From: Candidatus Obscuribacter sp.
GTDB lineage: Bacteria > Cyanobacteriota > Vampirovibrionia > Obscuribacterales > Obscuribacteraceae
Assembly: GCA_021772095.1 (NCBI GenBank)
Contig: JADYXR010000122.1
Coordinates: 62,001-126,000 of the forward strand
Direction of reading: 5' to 3'
DNA: 64,000 nt
Part shown: positions 53,607 to 62,990 of the stretch, piece after piece
Position numbering within the stretch: the first letter of the stretch is position 1
Layout: each line of letters opens with the position of its first letter
The notes under the pieces: model-generated
Told to the model about the DNA's origin: nothing
Databases searched by the model: none
What the model saw: the letters and a program-made list of their open reading frames with translations, nothing else
Position numbers and translations under genes: made by a program

Positions 53607-55829
53607 TCAATTTGCCGTAGGTTCGGAGTCCTCGACAGGTTGCGTGTCGTTAGTTCCTGAAGCCGGCTCTGCTTTGTGTTGAGCCTGACAGAGATAAGAG
53701 GCTAGATACAAGCCGCCCGCGATCCAGATTAGTCCATTGATACCAGTGTAATTTGACACGTACTCCAACATCGCCCCTAAAACCGAGCCGAGCAAGTTAA
53801 AAGCCAGTGCTGGTCCAGGCAGCTTTATCGTTGCAAATGCTGCGGCAAAAATGATTCCAGCGATAAACATCGGAAGCAACGTGACGAATGTCACGCAAAG
53901 TGTCCCGAACAAAGGGATATCGGCGGTCGCCGCTAAGATTTGATCTACCGGCAAAGCGTAACTGCCAACTAAAGTGGCAGCCAGAAGCATGTAAAGGACG
54001 GATTGCTTATTGGCTACATTGAAGAAGTTTTTCAGGACCATGATCGTGGCAAGCAAAATCATGATCAGAATGCCTGTGATCACAGCCGCCGATGTCAGCG
54101 CCGTTGATCCATAGACAAGTGCCAGTCTGGCAATAGATTGAAGCTCGAGAAGTATGAAGGCTGAGCCCATGAAGAAAAGCTGCCAGTGGGCCCAATCTCG
54201 TCGCGCGAACAGTACGCGACGTCCAGCAAATAGTGCGAGCAAAAGCACCTCAGCCATAACCAGAAGGTACGGAATGTCTATTGCGATCGGAATCAGGTAA
54301 AGGTACGGCCAATCGTCTGTGAGAATGCGAGCGTCAGGCGGGTTCGTTCTCCACGGAATACCTATGTCATTCAAGCCTTCTGGTAGCTTGATCGTGCCTT
54401 TCGCAACAGGTTGTCCCAGAATGTAATACGTTGACACGTAGTCATCAAGTTGAGACTTCTCCGGCACGACCATGGGCGCGTAACCGACAGCCGCCTTGAT
54501 AGTCGCGAACATGCGCTCTTGAAACCATCGATCATTCATCGCCCCGAACGACAAGCAAACAATCCCTTCCGGCTGTAAAAGATCGGCAGCCTTGCGAATG
54601 CTTTCTTTGGTGAAGACGTAATTATCGAGGCGCATCGAAGAGCCTTGCCCGATGCCAGTTTGAGAATCTAGCTGACCGAATATGATGAGGTCGTACTTTT
54701 TGTGGCAGCTGTTCATATAATGCCGCGCGTCGTCGCAAAACCTATTTACGAGCGGCGAGTCATATGGATGGGCCGGATTAAACTGCTTGCCAAGTCGCAA
54801 AATAACTGGATCGATATCTACAGCATCGACGGTGGTGGCTCCCTGCCTTAGCGCTTCGGCCACGTCATTGCCAGTGCCGGCTCCGACGACCAGAACCGTC
54901 TTAGGCTTGACTAAGCTGTAAGGTATCAGGTAATGCTCGCGGAATACGCTCAGCTGCTTGTGGATTGCCTCGGGATAATCAGGATTGTTGACGCCGCGCT
55001 CCGAAAGGTCATAGAAAAACTGGTAAAACGCTCTGTTGGAGCGTAGCCAGTAACCGATTACAGTTTCCGTTTCGCTTCCTTTCATTTTTGCGGTTTGAGG
55101 TTGTAACTCGATGCGCTGATAAGGCGACCAATAAATAGTGGCTGCTTCGTAAAACGGTTTCGGATCCCAAAAGCTTATACAAACCACACACAGTAAGGGA
55201 ACCAAGGCTTTCCAGCCGAACTTGCCGAAGCTTCTCAGATAGTAGTACAGGATTATGCAAACAGGGACAAGAAGCATCTCCGGGGACAAGCCGGTGAATG
55301 ATGCCACAGAAAAAAGAAGACTGCCCGCAATCGCGCCGCCGATGTTGACAATATAGGCGGGCAGCGGCTTGAGATGATTGAACAATGTGGCCAAGCGCGC
55401 ACCTATAGTGGCCATCGCGCAGAATGGACCGAGCAGAAGAAGCGCCAAGAACAGCATGAAAATAAACACGTAGTAGTACCACATGTCGTTAGCAAAACCC
55501 GCCTTGGCGGGGAGACTATATAAACCCTCGGTAGGCAACATCCAAAGAGCAAGTCGAAAATAATCGAAAACTTTGATACATCCTACGAGTAGCAAGAGCG
55601 CCAACGGACAATACTTGAAGATGGTGTCACTCTTGGCAGCGAAACCAACGCCGAGCCCGACGAAGCATGTGACCAGCGGGAAGGTCTTGAAAACGCTGAA
55701 TGCTCTAAAATCCGCGGACATCCAGCGCACGATCAGGAGCTCGAGAAATAGAGATACGAGGCTGAGAATCAGCAGCTCTAACATGATCTTTCTTTTCGAA
55801 ATTGGCTCGAGCTCGGCGTGAGAATTCAT
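53607..55829 (-). CDS. Membrane protein with spermidine synthase-like methyltransferase domain
   Basis: A 740-residue protein from the ATG at 55829 (AAGGTGG upstream; a frame back to 55982 adds 51 unlikely residues). The N-terminal half has about seven TM helices. A SAM/polyamine-synthase-type Rossmann domain follows (~300-500) with VLVVGAGTGNDVAEALRQGA, VDAVDIDPVILRLGKQFNP, and YDLIIFGQLDSQTG. A second TM region covers the C-terminal third. This TM-spermidine-synthase fold-TM architecture is seen in many bacterial proteins of unclear substrate. Polyamine synthesis is not proven. Confidence 0.75.
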   Translation of the reverse strand: MNSHAELEPISKRKIMLELLILSLVSLFLELLIVRWMSADFRAFSVFKTFPLVTCFVGLGVGFAAKSDTIFKYCPLALLLLVGCIKVFDYFRLALWMLPTEGLYSLPAKAGFANDMWYYYVFIFMLFLALLLLGPFCAMATIGARLATLFNHLKPLPAYIVNIGGAIAGSLLFSVASFTGLSPEMLLVPVCIILYYYLRSFGKFGWKALVPLLCVVCISFWDPKPFYEAATIYWSPYQRIELQPQTAKMKGSETETVIGYWLRSNRAFYQFFYDLSERGVNNPDYPEAIHKQLSVFREHYLIPYSLVKPKTVLVVGAGTGNDVAEALRQGATTVDAVDIDPVILRLGKQFNPAHPYDSPLVNRFCDDARHYMNSCHKKYDLIIFGQLDSQTGIGQGSSMRLDNYVFTKESIRKAADLLQPEGIVCLSFGAMNDRWFQERMFATIKAAVGYAPMVVPEKSQLDDYVSTYYILGQPVAKGTIKLPEGLNDIGIPWRTNPPDARILTDDWPYLYLIPIAIDIPYLLVMAEVLLLALFAGRRVLFARRDWAHWQLFFMGSAFILLELQSIARLALVYGSTALTSAAVITGILIMILLATIMVLKNFFNVANKQSVLYMLLAATLVGSYALPVDQILAATADIPLFGTLCVTFVTLLPMFIAGIIFAAAFATIKLPGPALAFNLLGSVLGAMLEYVSNYTGINGLIWIAGGLYLASYLCQAQHKAEPASGTNDTQPVEDSEPTAN

Positions 55830-56103
55830 GAACACCACCTTCGTGTGGGCAAGTTGTTTAAGGTTCGTGTGTAGTATATCAGTGACTGTCAGCCTCGGTT
55901 GAATAGGCAAAACGTTCGTGCATTGATTACATTCCTGATACCGGCCGTGGTTCACAGGGCAACCAGAAGTCCGTGAATGCAAAAAGGTTCTCTAAGACTT
56001 TTTGAGCCTTGAAGTGCCGCCGGACAAAACGCCACTGCAGTCGGTGGCACAATTATTTACGATCGGCAGAGGAGTGACGTGATCTCAATAAGCGAGCGCA
56101 GAG

Positions 56104-57756
56104 CTATTGAAGAATGATCGAGCCTGGCCCGTGGCGCTTGGCCTCGGCTAGGGCGCGGTGTGCGACGTCTAGCCAGACGGTTACGTTGTGTTCGTCTTTC
56201 AGGCTGGCGACACCACAGGTGATGCTGGCTTTGAATGTGCCTTCTTCGGATTTGAAGGAGAGTTTTTGGAATTCGTCGCGGACGAATTGAACTAATTGCA
56301 TGAACTCGTTGACGGAGAGGCTGTCTCCAACGATTGCGAATTCGTCGCCGGAGATTCTACCGATCACACCGAATTCGCGAAAAGTCTTTTTCATTACATC
56401 GCCGAGTGCAGACAAAACTTTTTCGCCGGATGAGAAACTATATTGATCGTTGATCGCAGAAAGACCTTCGATGTCGATTACCATGAGCACTGGGTTTACG
56501 GATGATGTTTTCATAATGCGCGTTGCTGCATTCATGAATTCTGCGTATGACAATGAACCGGTCAAACCATCGCGACCGACCAAACCTTTTAAGGCACGGT
56601 ATCGCTCAATTCTTCCTGCGATTGTTGAAACAAGAAGTTCAGGCGTCGCAGGTTTCAATAGATAGTCGTCGCCAAGCCGCTTTCCACGTACTTGATTTTG
56701 CAATTGATTTTGCGTGGTCAGGAAAACAATTGGAGTAGTATCAAACTTGTCGTTCTGTCTGACGAATTTTGCCAGATCGAATCCGGTCATTTCGCCGAGG
56801 AGCAAATCGAGCAAAATTAGATCTGGTTGTGAGGCGAGCAGTCCTTCTTCGAACAATGTCGGATCGGTCATCACAAGCGGCTCGAAGCCGGCAGAATCCA
56901 GGAAGGCGTGCATCGCGGCAGCTTGTACCGGATCGTCTTCTACAACCAATATTTTGTATCGAGGCGTGCAAATTCTTGCGAAAACGCGACCTGCTTTTGC
57001 ATTCAAAACATCGCGTTCTGCTTTGCTGTTCCAGAAGTCATCGCAACCAGATTGAATTGCGGTAATCTTTTCATTGAAGGCGCCTTCTTCACCAACAAGA
57101 ACGATTGGAACATCCTCGCTGTCTGGTTTTTGTCTGACCAGGCGCGCCAGTTCCAGCGGAGATCCGCCTTTCAGTGCGGCATCGATGATCAAACCATCGG
57201 GCAATCTTTTGCTGAATAATGCACCGCGCGCTGACGCAAAATCAGGAGCGGAATCAGTTTTAAAACCAAGCTCTTTAAAAATTTCAGCGAGATTGAGAGC
57301 GGCGGGACCGACCATAAAAATCGTTCTCTTAAGCGCTTCCAGAGAGCCCGTAGGCGTCGTTGCATGACTGGTCGTGCCGGTGGCGCGTTGTGGACTGCTT
57401 TGATCGTCTCTATACGCCATAAGCAAGTGATAAAGATTATTGGTGAGCCGTCCAAGTTGATCAATGGTTTGAATCATCGTCGTCAAATCTTGTTCGGAGA
57501 GCTGCATGGATAAGTCTTCTGCAGCAACAGCTCGATCGCAAAAATCACCCATCTCGTACAAACCACTTGCACCTGCAAGCCGGTGATACAGTTGGTGCAG
57601 ATCTTTGACTAAATCTTTTCTGCGCGGGTCATTTCTGATGTCGAGCAGCAAGCCGCGAATCTTTTCGATGCGCTCAAGCGAGATGGTGTAAAACTTTTCG
57701 CGCGCGTTTTCTACCGTTCGCGTGAGTTCATCTGTTTGGTGGCTATCCGTCATCAA
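56104..57756 (-). CDS. Hpt-receiver-receiver-GGDEF signalling protein (diguanylate cyclase)
   Basis: A 550-residue cytoplasmic protein. Residues ~10-115 form an Hpt-like helical bundle with the phosphoacceptor candidate in LYHRLAGASGLYEM. Residues ~145-255 resemble a degenerate receiver (FMVGPAALNLAEIF). A full receiver domain follows (~270-385: ILVVEDD, the acceptor Asp in LILLDLLLGEMTG, LLKPA). The C-terminal GGDEF domain (~400-550) has the active-site motif RISGDEFAIVG, a permissive GGDEF variant. It likely makes c-di-GMP under phosphorelay control. It lies 25 bp downstream of a single-domain response regulator on the same strand. Confidence 0.85.
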   Translation of the reverse strand: MMTDSHQTDELTRTVENAREKFYTISLERIEKIRGLLLDIRNDPRRKDLVKDLHQLYHRLAGASGLYEMGDFCDRAVAAEDLSMQLSEQDLTTMIQTIDQLGRLTNNLYHLLMAYRDDQSSPQRATGTTSHATTPTGSLEALKRTIFMVGPAALNLAEIFKELGFKTDSAPDFASARGALFSKRLPDGLIIDAALKGGSPLELARLVRQKPDSEDVPIVLVGEEGAFNEKITAIQSGCDDFWNSKAERDVLNAKAGRVFARICTPRYKILVVEDDPVQAAAMHAFLDSAGFEPLVMTDPTLFEEGLLASQPDLILLDLLLGEMTGFDLAKFVRQNDKFDTTPIVFLTTQNQLQNQVRGKRLGDDYLLKPATPELLVSTIAGRIERYRALKGLVGRDGLTGSLSYAEFMNAATRIMKTSSVNPVLMVIDIEGLSAINDQYSFSSGEKVLSALGDVMKKTFREFGVIGRISGDEFAIVGDSLSVNEFMQLVQFVRDEFQKLSFKSEEGTFKASITCGVASLKDEHNVTVWLDVAHRALAEAKRHGPGSIILQ

Positions 57757-57781
57757 TCCGCCTATGCATGCAAGTCTGCGA

Positions 57782-58138
57782 TCAAACTCCTGGCGCGATC
57801 TGGCTAACCGTCTTCAGGATCTCGTCTATTTTAAAGGGTTTTGTCAAAAAGAAATCCGCTCCGGATTCCAAGCTGTCTTCTTTGCGACCGCGCATGCCAG
57901 TCAGCATTACAACCTTCGCTGGACCGTTGTTCTTGCGGTACTGCTTGAGGATGTCTAATCCTTCCATATCCGGCAACTGCCAATCTAGAAACACTACGTC
58001 GAATTTGCCGGTCTCAAGCTCTTTGAGAGCATCTCCGCCGGTTCCCACGCTTTTCACTTCGTGGTCGCACGCAACGAGACAATCCTGCATCAGATCTGCA
58101 AGAAACTCATCGTCTTCCACAATCAAAATTCTAACCAT
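57782..58138 (-). CDS. Single-domain response regulator (CheY-like)
   Basis: A 118-residue receiver domain. Acidic pocket ILIVEDDEF, phosphoacceptor Asp in VVFLDWQLPDMEG (near residue 52), switch Thr in VVMLTGMRG and conserved Lys in FFLTKPFKIDE. It has no output domain, so it probably works by protein interaction or phosphate relay, plausibly with the Hpt-receiver-GGDEF protein encoded 25 bp downstream. No histidine kinase is seen in the window. Confidence 0.92.
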   Translation of the reverse strand: MVRILIVEDDEFLADLMQDCLVACDHEVKSVGTGGDALKELETGKFDVVFLDWQLPDMEGLDILKQYRKNNGPAKVVMLTGMRGRKEDSLESGADFFLTKPFKIDEILKTVSQIAPGV

Positions 58139-58230
58139 TTTCGGTTCTGCAAACTCGCCAAAATCGCCCAGATAAACGGTTTATACCACTGTTTATCAGC
58201 CTTGAAACGACGATTTAGCCGCACAGAAAC

Positions 58231-58259
58231 GATGGCAAGTTGCATAACAACTTGCCATC
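58231..58259 (-). terminator. Hairpin between microprotein and response-regulator genes
   Basis: GATGGCAAGTTG and CAACTTGCCATC form a perfect 12-bp stem with a 5-nt loop. On the minus strand GTTTCTG follows, so it may terminate the 50-aa membrane protein transcript. Confidence 0.6.
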
Positions 58260-58329
58260 ATATGTGGTGCTTGATCACACGAGCGCTCAACGCTAGTGTG
58301 AATTGTGAGCTTGCGAACGAAAGCGAGTC

Positions 58330-58482
58330 TTACTCGACTTTGTCGCCAGGCACTTTGCCTTCTTTCAGCTCTTGGACCTTTTTCAATTGCTTAGCCAGTC
58401 TGATGATGATGACCGGCATGATGATCACGCCTGCTACCGCAATCATGATTCCGATTTGTCCGACATCGATACCTTCGATCAT
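58330..58482 (-). CDS. 50-residue single-TM membrane microprotein
   Basis: Start ATG at 58482 with a textbook ribosome binding site (AAGGAG, 5 nt spacing); stop TAA at 58330-58332. The sequence begins MIEGIDVGQIG, has a very hydrophobic helix (IMIAVAGVIIMPVIIIRL) and a charged amphipathic tail (AKQLKKVQELKEGKVPGDKVE). It has a hairpin leader and a hairpin terminator, consistent with an independent transcription unit. Function unknown; small inner-membrane proteins often regulate larger partners. Confidence 0.75.
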   Translation of the reverse strand: MIEGIDVGQIGIMIAVAGVIIMPVIIIRLAKQLKKVQELKEGKVPGDKVE

Positions 58483-58788
58483 AAAAACTCCTTACTGAGA
58501 AGCCACCGCTTAGTTAGTAATACTACCAATAATAGTCCTTTTGAAAGGACTGCACAACGAAGGTTTTTCCTTTACATCCTGATACCATCTTTAGTGGTAC
58601 GACCGCATGTCGATCAGGTCCAATAATCGGCTCGATGGTATAGGGTCTGATTGATAGCATTCCACTGTGGAGGTGGCTTGTCAATGCAGGCTTGCCGATA
58701 AAATAGGTAGGATAAACCTATGAACTTGGAAAAAATTGCAGAGGCGCCATGTAAGCCGCTGCCTCACCGGAAATAATGACAAGTAAGC
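58483..58788. other. Divergent intergenic region, 306 bp
   Basis: Between the 50-aa membrane protein (minus) and the hypothetical at 58789 (plus). The only distinct element is a hairpin at 58534-58551 (AGTCCTT-TTGA-AAGGACT). Confidence 0.4.
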
Positions 58789-59841
58789 ATGAAAGGTCTC
58801 ATCGGCGCGGTCGTCACAAATTGTAAGAATTACTTCATCTTGCTAACCGCTGGCAACTTTTGGCGAGTACATCCATATGTATTGCTACAATCTTGTCGCG
58901 CAGAAAAGTTGCTTGGCAGCTCGACTGTTTGGCGAAACGAAACTTTTATCAGACTTGCACGACGCAATTTTGGACGCTCGTCGGCGGTTGTGGGTGCAAT
59001 CATAGTGGCTTGCAGTTCAACGTTTGATCAGCCTGGTTGGTCGAAGCAACCAGAAGATGCAAAAGCAGCTTCTGGCGCCAAGCAAGAAGCTGATGGCGAC
59101 CTGAACATTCAATCGCTCGGTGATGCTCTCGGGCAGTCGCTAAGTTTTTTCGATGCCACGATGGAGGACGCGATGAATAGTCACTTCCTCGAACGATTTA
59201 GTTTTCGACAATTTGGATTTTCTGTCACCGACGATGGTTACACCGAAATCTTGATGAGGTTGCCCCGTTTAAAACCAGGACGTCCATTCATCACCCTCAC
59301 GTTCGCTCTCGACCAGGACGGAAAGATCATTCGCTCGCGATTGAACATCCAGCGTCGTTATATCGAAGACAAAATCCACGGGGCGTTCGCGCGTGATTAC
59401 GCCAAGAGTTTTGTTCAAGCAGCTGTCTCGTACAAATCACAAGAGAGCGTCGATACGATCGCTAACGAGATTTTCTATCGTCAAGATCTGGCGATGATTA
59501 AAAACATTCAAAGCAAGTTGCCATCACCGTCTGCGAGTGATCAAAAAACATCACCGCCAGAAGAACTGAAAGAAGGCGATGTCATCATCAGTGGTGCCGT
59601 CGGAAAAACTGCCGATGTTCCGGACCTGCCCAAGCACGTCTCTGAGATGTATCGATGCTTCACAGGCAAAGAAAAGGTTTCTAAAATGAAACTGAATGAT
59701 GCCGTTTTGAAATTCTCAAATGAAAATCTGAACGGCGAAGCGACGCTCGTGATCACGGTTGAAGCGATCGGGTTCGAACACCAGGATGATTTGAAAAATG
59801 TCGACTTTGAAAATCTACCGATGCATGTTCCGGCAATCTAA
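58789..59841 (+). CDS. Hypothetical secreted protein, possible lipoprotein
   Basis: A 350-residue protein as read from ATG 58789. An export-like segment RSSAVVGAIIVACSSTF occurs far from the N-terminus (~residue 65-80), with IVAC resembling a lipobox, so the true start may be downstream, for example a TTG about 40 codons in. The main domain (~100-230) contains FSFRQFGFSVTDDGYTEIL and PFITLTFALDQDGKIIRSRL. The C-terminal ~80 residues form a second beta-rich part ending VTVEAIGFEHQDDL. No family recognised. Confidence 0.55.
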   Translation: MKGLIGAVVTNCKNYFILLTAGNFWRVHPYVLLQSCRAEKLLGSSTVWRNETFIRLARRNFGRSSAVVGAIIVACSSTFDQPGWSKQPEDAKAASGAKQEADGDLNIQSLGDALGQSLSFFDATMEDAMNSHFLERFSFRQFGFSVTDDGYTEILMRLPRLKPGRPFITLTFALDQDGKIIRSRLNIQRRYIEDKIHGAFARDYAKSFVQAAVSYKSQESVDTIANEIFYRQDLAMIKNIQSKLPSPSASDQKTSPPEELKEGDVIISGAVGKTADVPDLPKHVSEMYRCFTGKEKVSKMKLNDAVLKFSNENLNGEATLVITVEAIGFEHQDDLKNVDFENLPMHVPAI

Positions 59842-59857
59842 CTGAAGGACACGCGCA

Positions 59858-61993
59858 CTACTCTTCGGCGGCCTCTTCTTCTTCTTCAGGTGCTTCTTCG
59901 TGAGTAACGCCATCGCTTTCCCAGATGTTCGGCGCGATTTCTTCAACCTTTGCAATCAGCCATTTGCGATTGTCTTTTTTGATCATGACGAATCGCATGT
60001 ACTGAGGTCCAGTCTTCATCCAGTGTTTAGTCCTCACTAGCACTGTCGCTTTGCCTTGATCTTTGTCGTAGGATTCTACTTTGATGTAATTGCGTCTTGG
60101 ATTGGTCGTGCCAGACGTGTTGAAAAGAATGGTTTCTTTCGACCAGGTGTCGTTCATTTTTTTGTAGCCGTCGGCTGCCCAATCGGGCATGTAGTACGAC
60201 GCGACGGCAGTACCGTCAAGCTTGTCATTTTCCACAGCCATGGCGCCAAACATTTGTCGAATCAGGACGTTGATTTGCTTGAGGTCTTCGCCGCCTTGCG
60301 CCTGCTCAGCCGGCCACTTAGCTTCGTCGAGAATCTTTTTGTCGCCCTGACCGTGATAAGTGAGCTTCCAGTAGTCACCTATTTCCGCGCCAGTTGTGTT
60401 GCCTGACTTATCATCGAGATTGAATGCCGGTGGCGTTTCGATTTTGACGAGCTTGCCCGGACCATCCTCTTCTTCGTTAGCAACATAAACTGAGATGTCA
60501 CCATTCTTCTTCGACGTGGAAGGATTGTAGAAGTAGACCATGCCTTCGACCGTTTGCTGAGTCGAGAACATTTTGCCAATGTTGGCGGACTGAAAAGCCA
60601 CCACAACACCGACGAGCGCAAATGGGATTACAGCAGCAGCGACCAGCGCCGGAAGCGGAACTTTTTTCAAAAATTCCAGTTGTTTAAACTTATCCAGTGG
60701 ATTCGGTTTGGCCTTCGCGGTCTCGGCCACTTCTTCAGGCTTGCGCCGTTGCTGGGTGCGAGTGGTTCTCAGCGATTCTTTTATCGGCTGTTCTTCTTTG
60801 CGCAGAGTGGTTTGTGATGCCGACGGATCTGGTGCCATTTGCGCACCAGTCGCGCCTTGCGTCCGACCGGTTGCCTTCTGCGATGAAGTCGACGAACCAG
60901 CTGTTTTGTTGGCGGGTTGTTGATACTTCGCCAGCGACGAACGAGTAGAACGGGCGCCCTTAGCGGCTGGACCCGGTCCGAATAATTTTTCTTTGTCGAG
61001 TAATTTCGAAACGCCTTCAAGTGCGTCGCGCAATTCCTGCATGGACTGGTAGCGTTGCTCGGGTTTTTTCGCCAGAGCTTTGAGCACTACTCGCTCTAAC
61101 GCTTCAGGAATTTCGAGATCTGCTCTGATTTCACGGAATGGTTTTGGCGGAGTCGACATGTGCATCTGCATCGTGTCGATGATGGAGTTGCCCATCAGTG
61201 GCGGCTGACCGGTCAGCGATTCATACATCATCGCGCCCATCGAATAAATATCGGAGCGCGCATCGAGCGATTGCGCCATGCATTGCTCAGGGCTCATGTA
61301 GATCGGGCTGCCGAACACTTCACCAGTCTGGGTGAGGTTCTGCGACTGCTTGCCGGAAGATGGCATCAGTTTCGCAATTCCAAAATCCACGACTTTGACG
61401 AAGTCTTTTTTGCCTTCGAAATCGATCAGCATGATGTTGCTGGACTTCAAATCCCGGTGGATAACGCCCTTCTGGTGCGCGTGCTCCAGGGCTTCGCAAG
61501 CCTGCATGAAAATCGGAATCATCCGTTTTGTCGAGCATTGTTTCTCGTGCCGAATGATATCGGAAAGACTTTCGCCTTCGAGAAAGTCCATGACCAGATA
61601 AGGTTGTCCACTGGCTACGAAACCGTAATCGTAGACTGTGATTACGTTTGGATGCTGCAAGTGCGATGCCGCTTGCGCTTCTTGTTGAAATCTTTTGATG
61701 CTGATGGTGTCGGAAACGAGCTGTGGCAGCAGAACTTTGATCGCGACGGTGCGATCCATCAGCTCATGGATGCCTTTGTAAACAGCGCTCATGCCGCCGC
61801 GGCCGACTTCTTCTACGACCTTGTAGCGGTCGTTGAGAATCTGCCCAATCAATTCGTCCTTCTGAGGTGTAAGCAACATCGTTCTGTCTTTGGGACAGAC
61901 AACGAGATTAGTGTCCTGATATTCCTCGTTACAGGCAGGGCACTTCTTAACCTTCGGAAGTCCAGTTGTTTGCGGCTGTGAATCCAGAGTCAC
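59858..61993 (-). CDS. Transmembrane Ser/Thr protein kinase with zinc ribbon and NTF2-like tail
   Basis: A 711-residue kinase. An N-terminal zinc ribbon (CPACNEEY and CPKDRTML, ~18-40) precedes a Hanks-type kinase domain (~55-325): EEVGRGGMSAVY, Lys86, HRDLKSSN at 179, DFG at 203, SPEQ. A Gln/Thr/Lys-rich linker leads to a TM helix (PALVAAAVIPFALVGVVVAF, ~445-465). The outer C-terminal domain is beta-rich and ends with an NTF2/SnoaL-like segment (YMRFVMIKKDNRKWLIAKVEE). The kinase should phosphorylate cytoplasmic targets in response to an extracytoplasmic cue. No cognate phosphatase adjacent. Confidence 0.9.
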   Translation of the reverse strand: MTLDSQPQTTGLPKVKKCPACNEEYQDTNLVVCPKDRTMLLTPQKDELIGQILNDRYKVVEEVGRGGMSAVYKGIHELMDRTVAIKVLLPQLVSDTISIKRFQQEAQAASHLQHPNVITVYDYGFVASGQPYLVMDFLEGESLSDIIRHEKQCSTKRMIPIFMQACEALEHAHQKGVIHRDLKSSNIMLIDFEGKKDFVKVVDFGIAKLMPSSGKQSQNLTQTGEVFGSPIYMSPEQCMAQSLDARSDIYSMGAMMYESLTGQPPLMGNSIIDTMQMHMSTPPKPFREIRADLEIPEALERVVLKALAKKPEQRYQSMQELRDALEGVSKLLDKEKLFGPGPAAKGARSTRSSLAKYQQPANKTAGSSTSSQKATGRTQGATGAQMAPDPSASQTTLRKEEQPIKESLRTTRTQQRRKPEEVAETAKAKPNPLDKFKQLEFLKKVPLPALVAAAVIPFALVGVVVAFQSANIGKMFSTQQTVEGMVYFYNPSTSKKNGDISVYVANEEEDGPGKLVKIETPPAFNLDDKSGNTTGAEIGDYWKLTYHGQGDKKILDEAKWPAEQAQGGEDLKQINVLIRQMFGAMAVENDKLDGTAVASYYMPDWAADGYKKMNDTWSKETILFNTSGTTNPRRNYIKVESYDKDQGKATVLVRTKHWMKTGPQYMRFVMIKKDNRKWLIAKVEEIAPNIWESDGVTHEEAPEEEEEAAEE

Positions 61994-62160
61994 TTCTTTT
62001 TCCTGACGTTCGACAATCTATGCGGGCTGCCATGTTAGCAAAACTGCCAAGGTTTTGGTCTGTGAGCTAGCGCGTGATGTGTGTTTCGTTCCAGTCTCCA
62101 GGATTTTCATTCCACATCTAATCAATATGTAACCAAAAAACGTCCTATAAACATCAATTT

Positions 62161-62691
62161 TTAGGTTGAAAAACCTGACTCATCGGGCTTGTAGGGCGGG
62201 TAACAGGACAAGTATGCCAGCGCCGCCAAAAGGACGTACAAAATCAGATGCATCGAGATGATATCCCAGCGCCGGTTTGGGTCTATGCAGGAATCCTGCG
62301 GATTTTTGGGATCGTAAAAGACGGTGACCGTGCTTCCCGGAGAGTACCGGTTTTTCGCCATATTGGCTTCGTAGCCCGGCAACCCAGTGAGAAGCTGAAA
62401 CGCGATCACATCATTGACATAATCTTTGCCGTCAACCGTGTACTTATAAACGACGACATTGCGCCAGGCTGGGTCTTTGCCAATATCTACACGCGAAAGT
62501 CCTGAACGTTTGGTTATCCCTGGAGCTTCGCTCCAGGAGCCAGTCGCCACAGTTTTCATAAACGGTTGCAGGTCCATCGTGCAGAAAACCGCGATCACAA
62601 TAACGACTAAAAACACAAGAAATGGAACGCGCAGGCGTTCTTTCAAGCGATTTTTGTCTGTTTGTTGTTCTAGTGTCTCGAGATTTGTCAC
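62161..62691 (-). CDS. DUF3592-type membrane protein
   Basis: A 176-residue protein with two TM helices (~22-42 and ~145-165) flanking a beta-rich domain. Diagnostic DUF3592 elements are SWSEAPG early, VVVYKYTVDGKDYVND, and YSPGSTVTVFYDPKNPQDSCID before the second helix. Role unknown. It lies 80 bp downstream of the small frameshifted ORF on the same strand and could be co-transcribed with it. Confidence 0.8.
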   Translation of the reverse strand: MTNLETLEQQTDKNRLKERLRVPFLVFLVVIVIAVFCTMDLQPFMKTVATGSWSEAPGITKRSGLSRVDIGKDPAWRNVVVYKYTVDGKDYVNDVIAFQLLTGLPGYEANMAKNRYSPGSTVTVFYDPKNPQDSCIDPNRRWDIISMHLILYVLLAALAYLSCYPPYKPDESGFST

Positions 62692-62770
62692 AGCGGTTCG
62701 ATTGAGGGATTAGCGCTATTGAGCGCATCGGCGTAATTACCCAAAGACTTTTAGATTACACGCGAAGCTC

Positions 62771-62990
62771 TCAATTCTTCTTTGTGCAATTTTCTTGTTT
62801 ATTAATCCTCGATTTTATCGCTTTATCGGACGATAGTCGAAGCTTGATGGTTTGTATTTCCTGATCGACTACTTCGGAGTTTTGTTCGTTTTTTGAAGGA
62901 ACGTTGTCCAAACTGATCGTGACTTTAGGGATCAGGCACCATCGGCGGTATTACTGATTTCTTTGCCACCTGCACCGTTTTGATTTTCAT
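62771..62990 (-). pseudogene. Small ORF with in-phase CCC-TAA frameshift site, coupled to zinc-finger gene
   Basis: The ATG at 62990 overlaps the stop of the zinc-finger ORF (ATGA). The first frame reads MKIKTVQVAKKSVIPPMVPDP and stops at TAA (62925-62927). Skipping one base at CCC-TAA-A gives an open continuation (KVTISLDNVPSKNEQNSEVV to KQENCTKKN) ending at 62771, about 72 residues in total. It could be a decayed gene, a sequencing error, or a +1 programmed frameshift of the prfB type. Not assigned a function. Confidence 0.4.

Noticed and set aside
61160-61981. A 273-codon frame antisense to the zinc-ribbon kinase
   Set aside because: The kinase on the minus strand has all catalytic motifs; the antisense frame has none.
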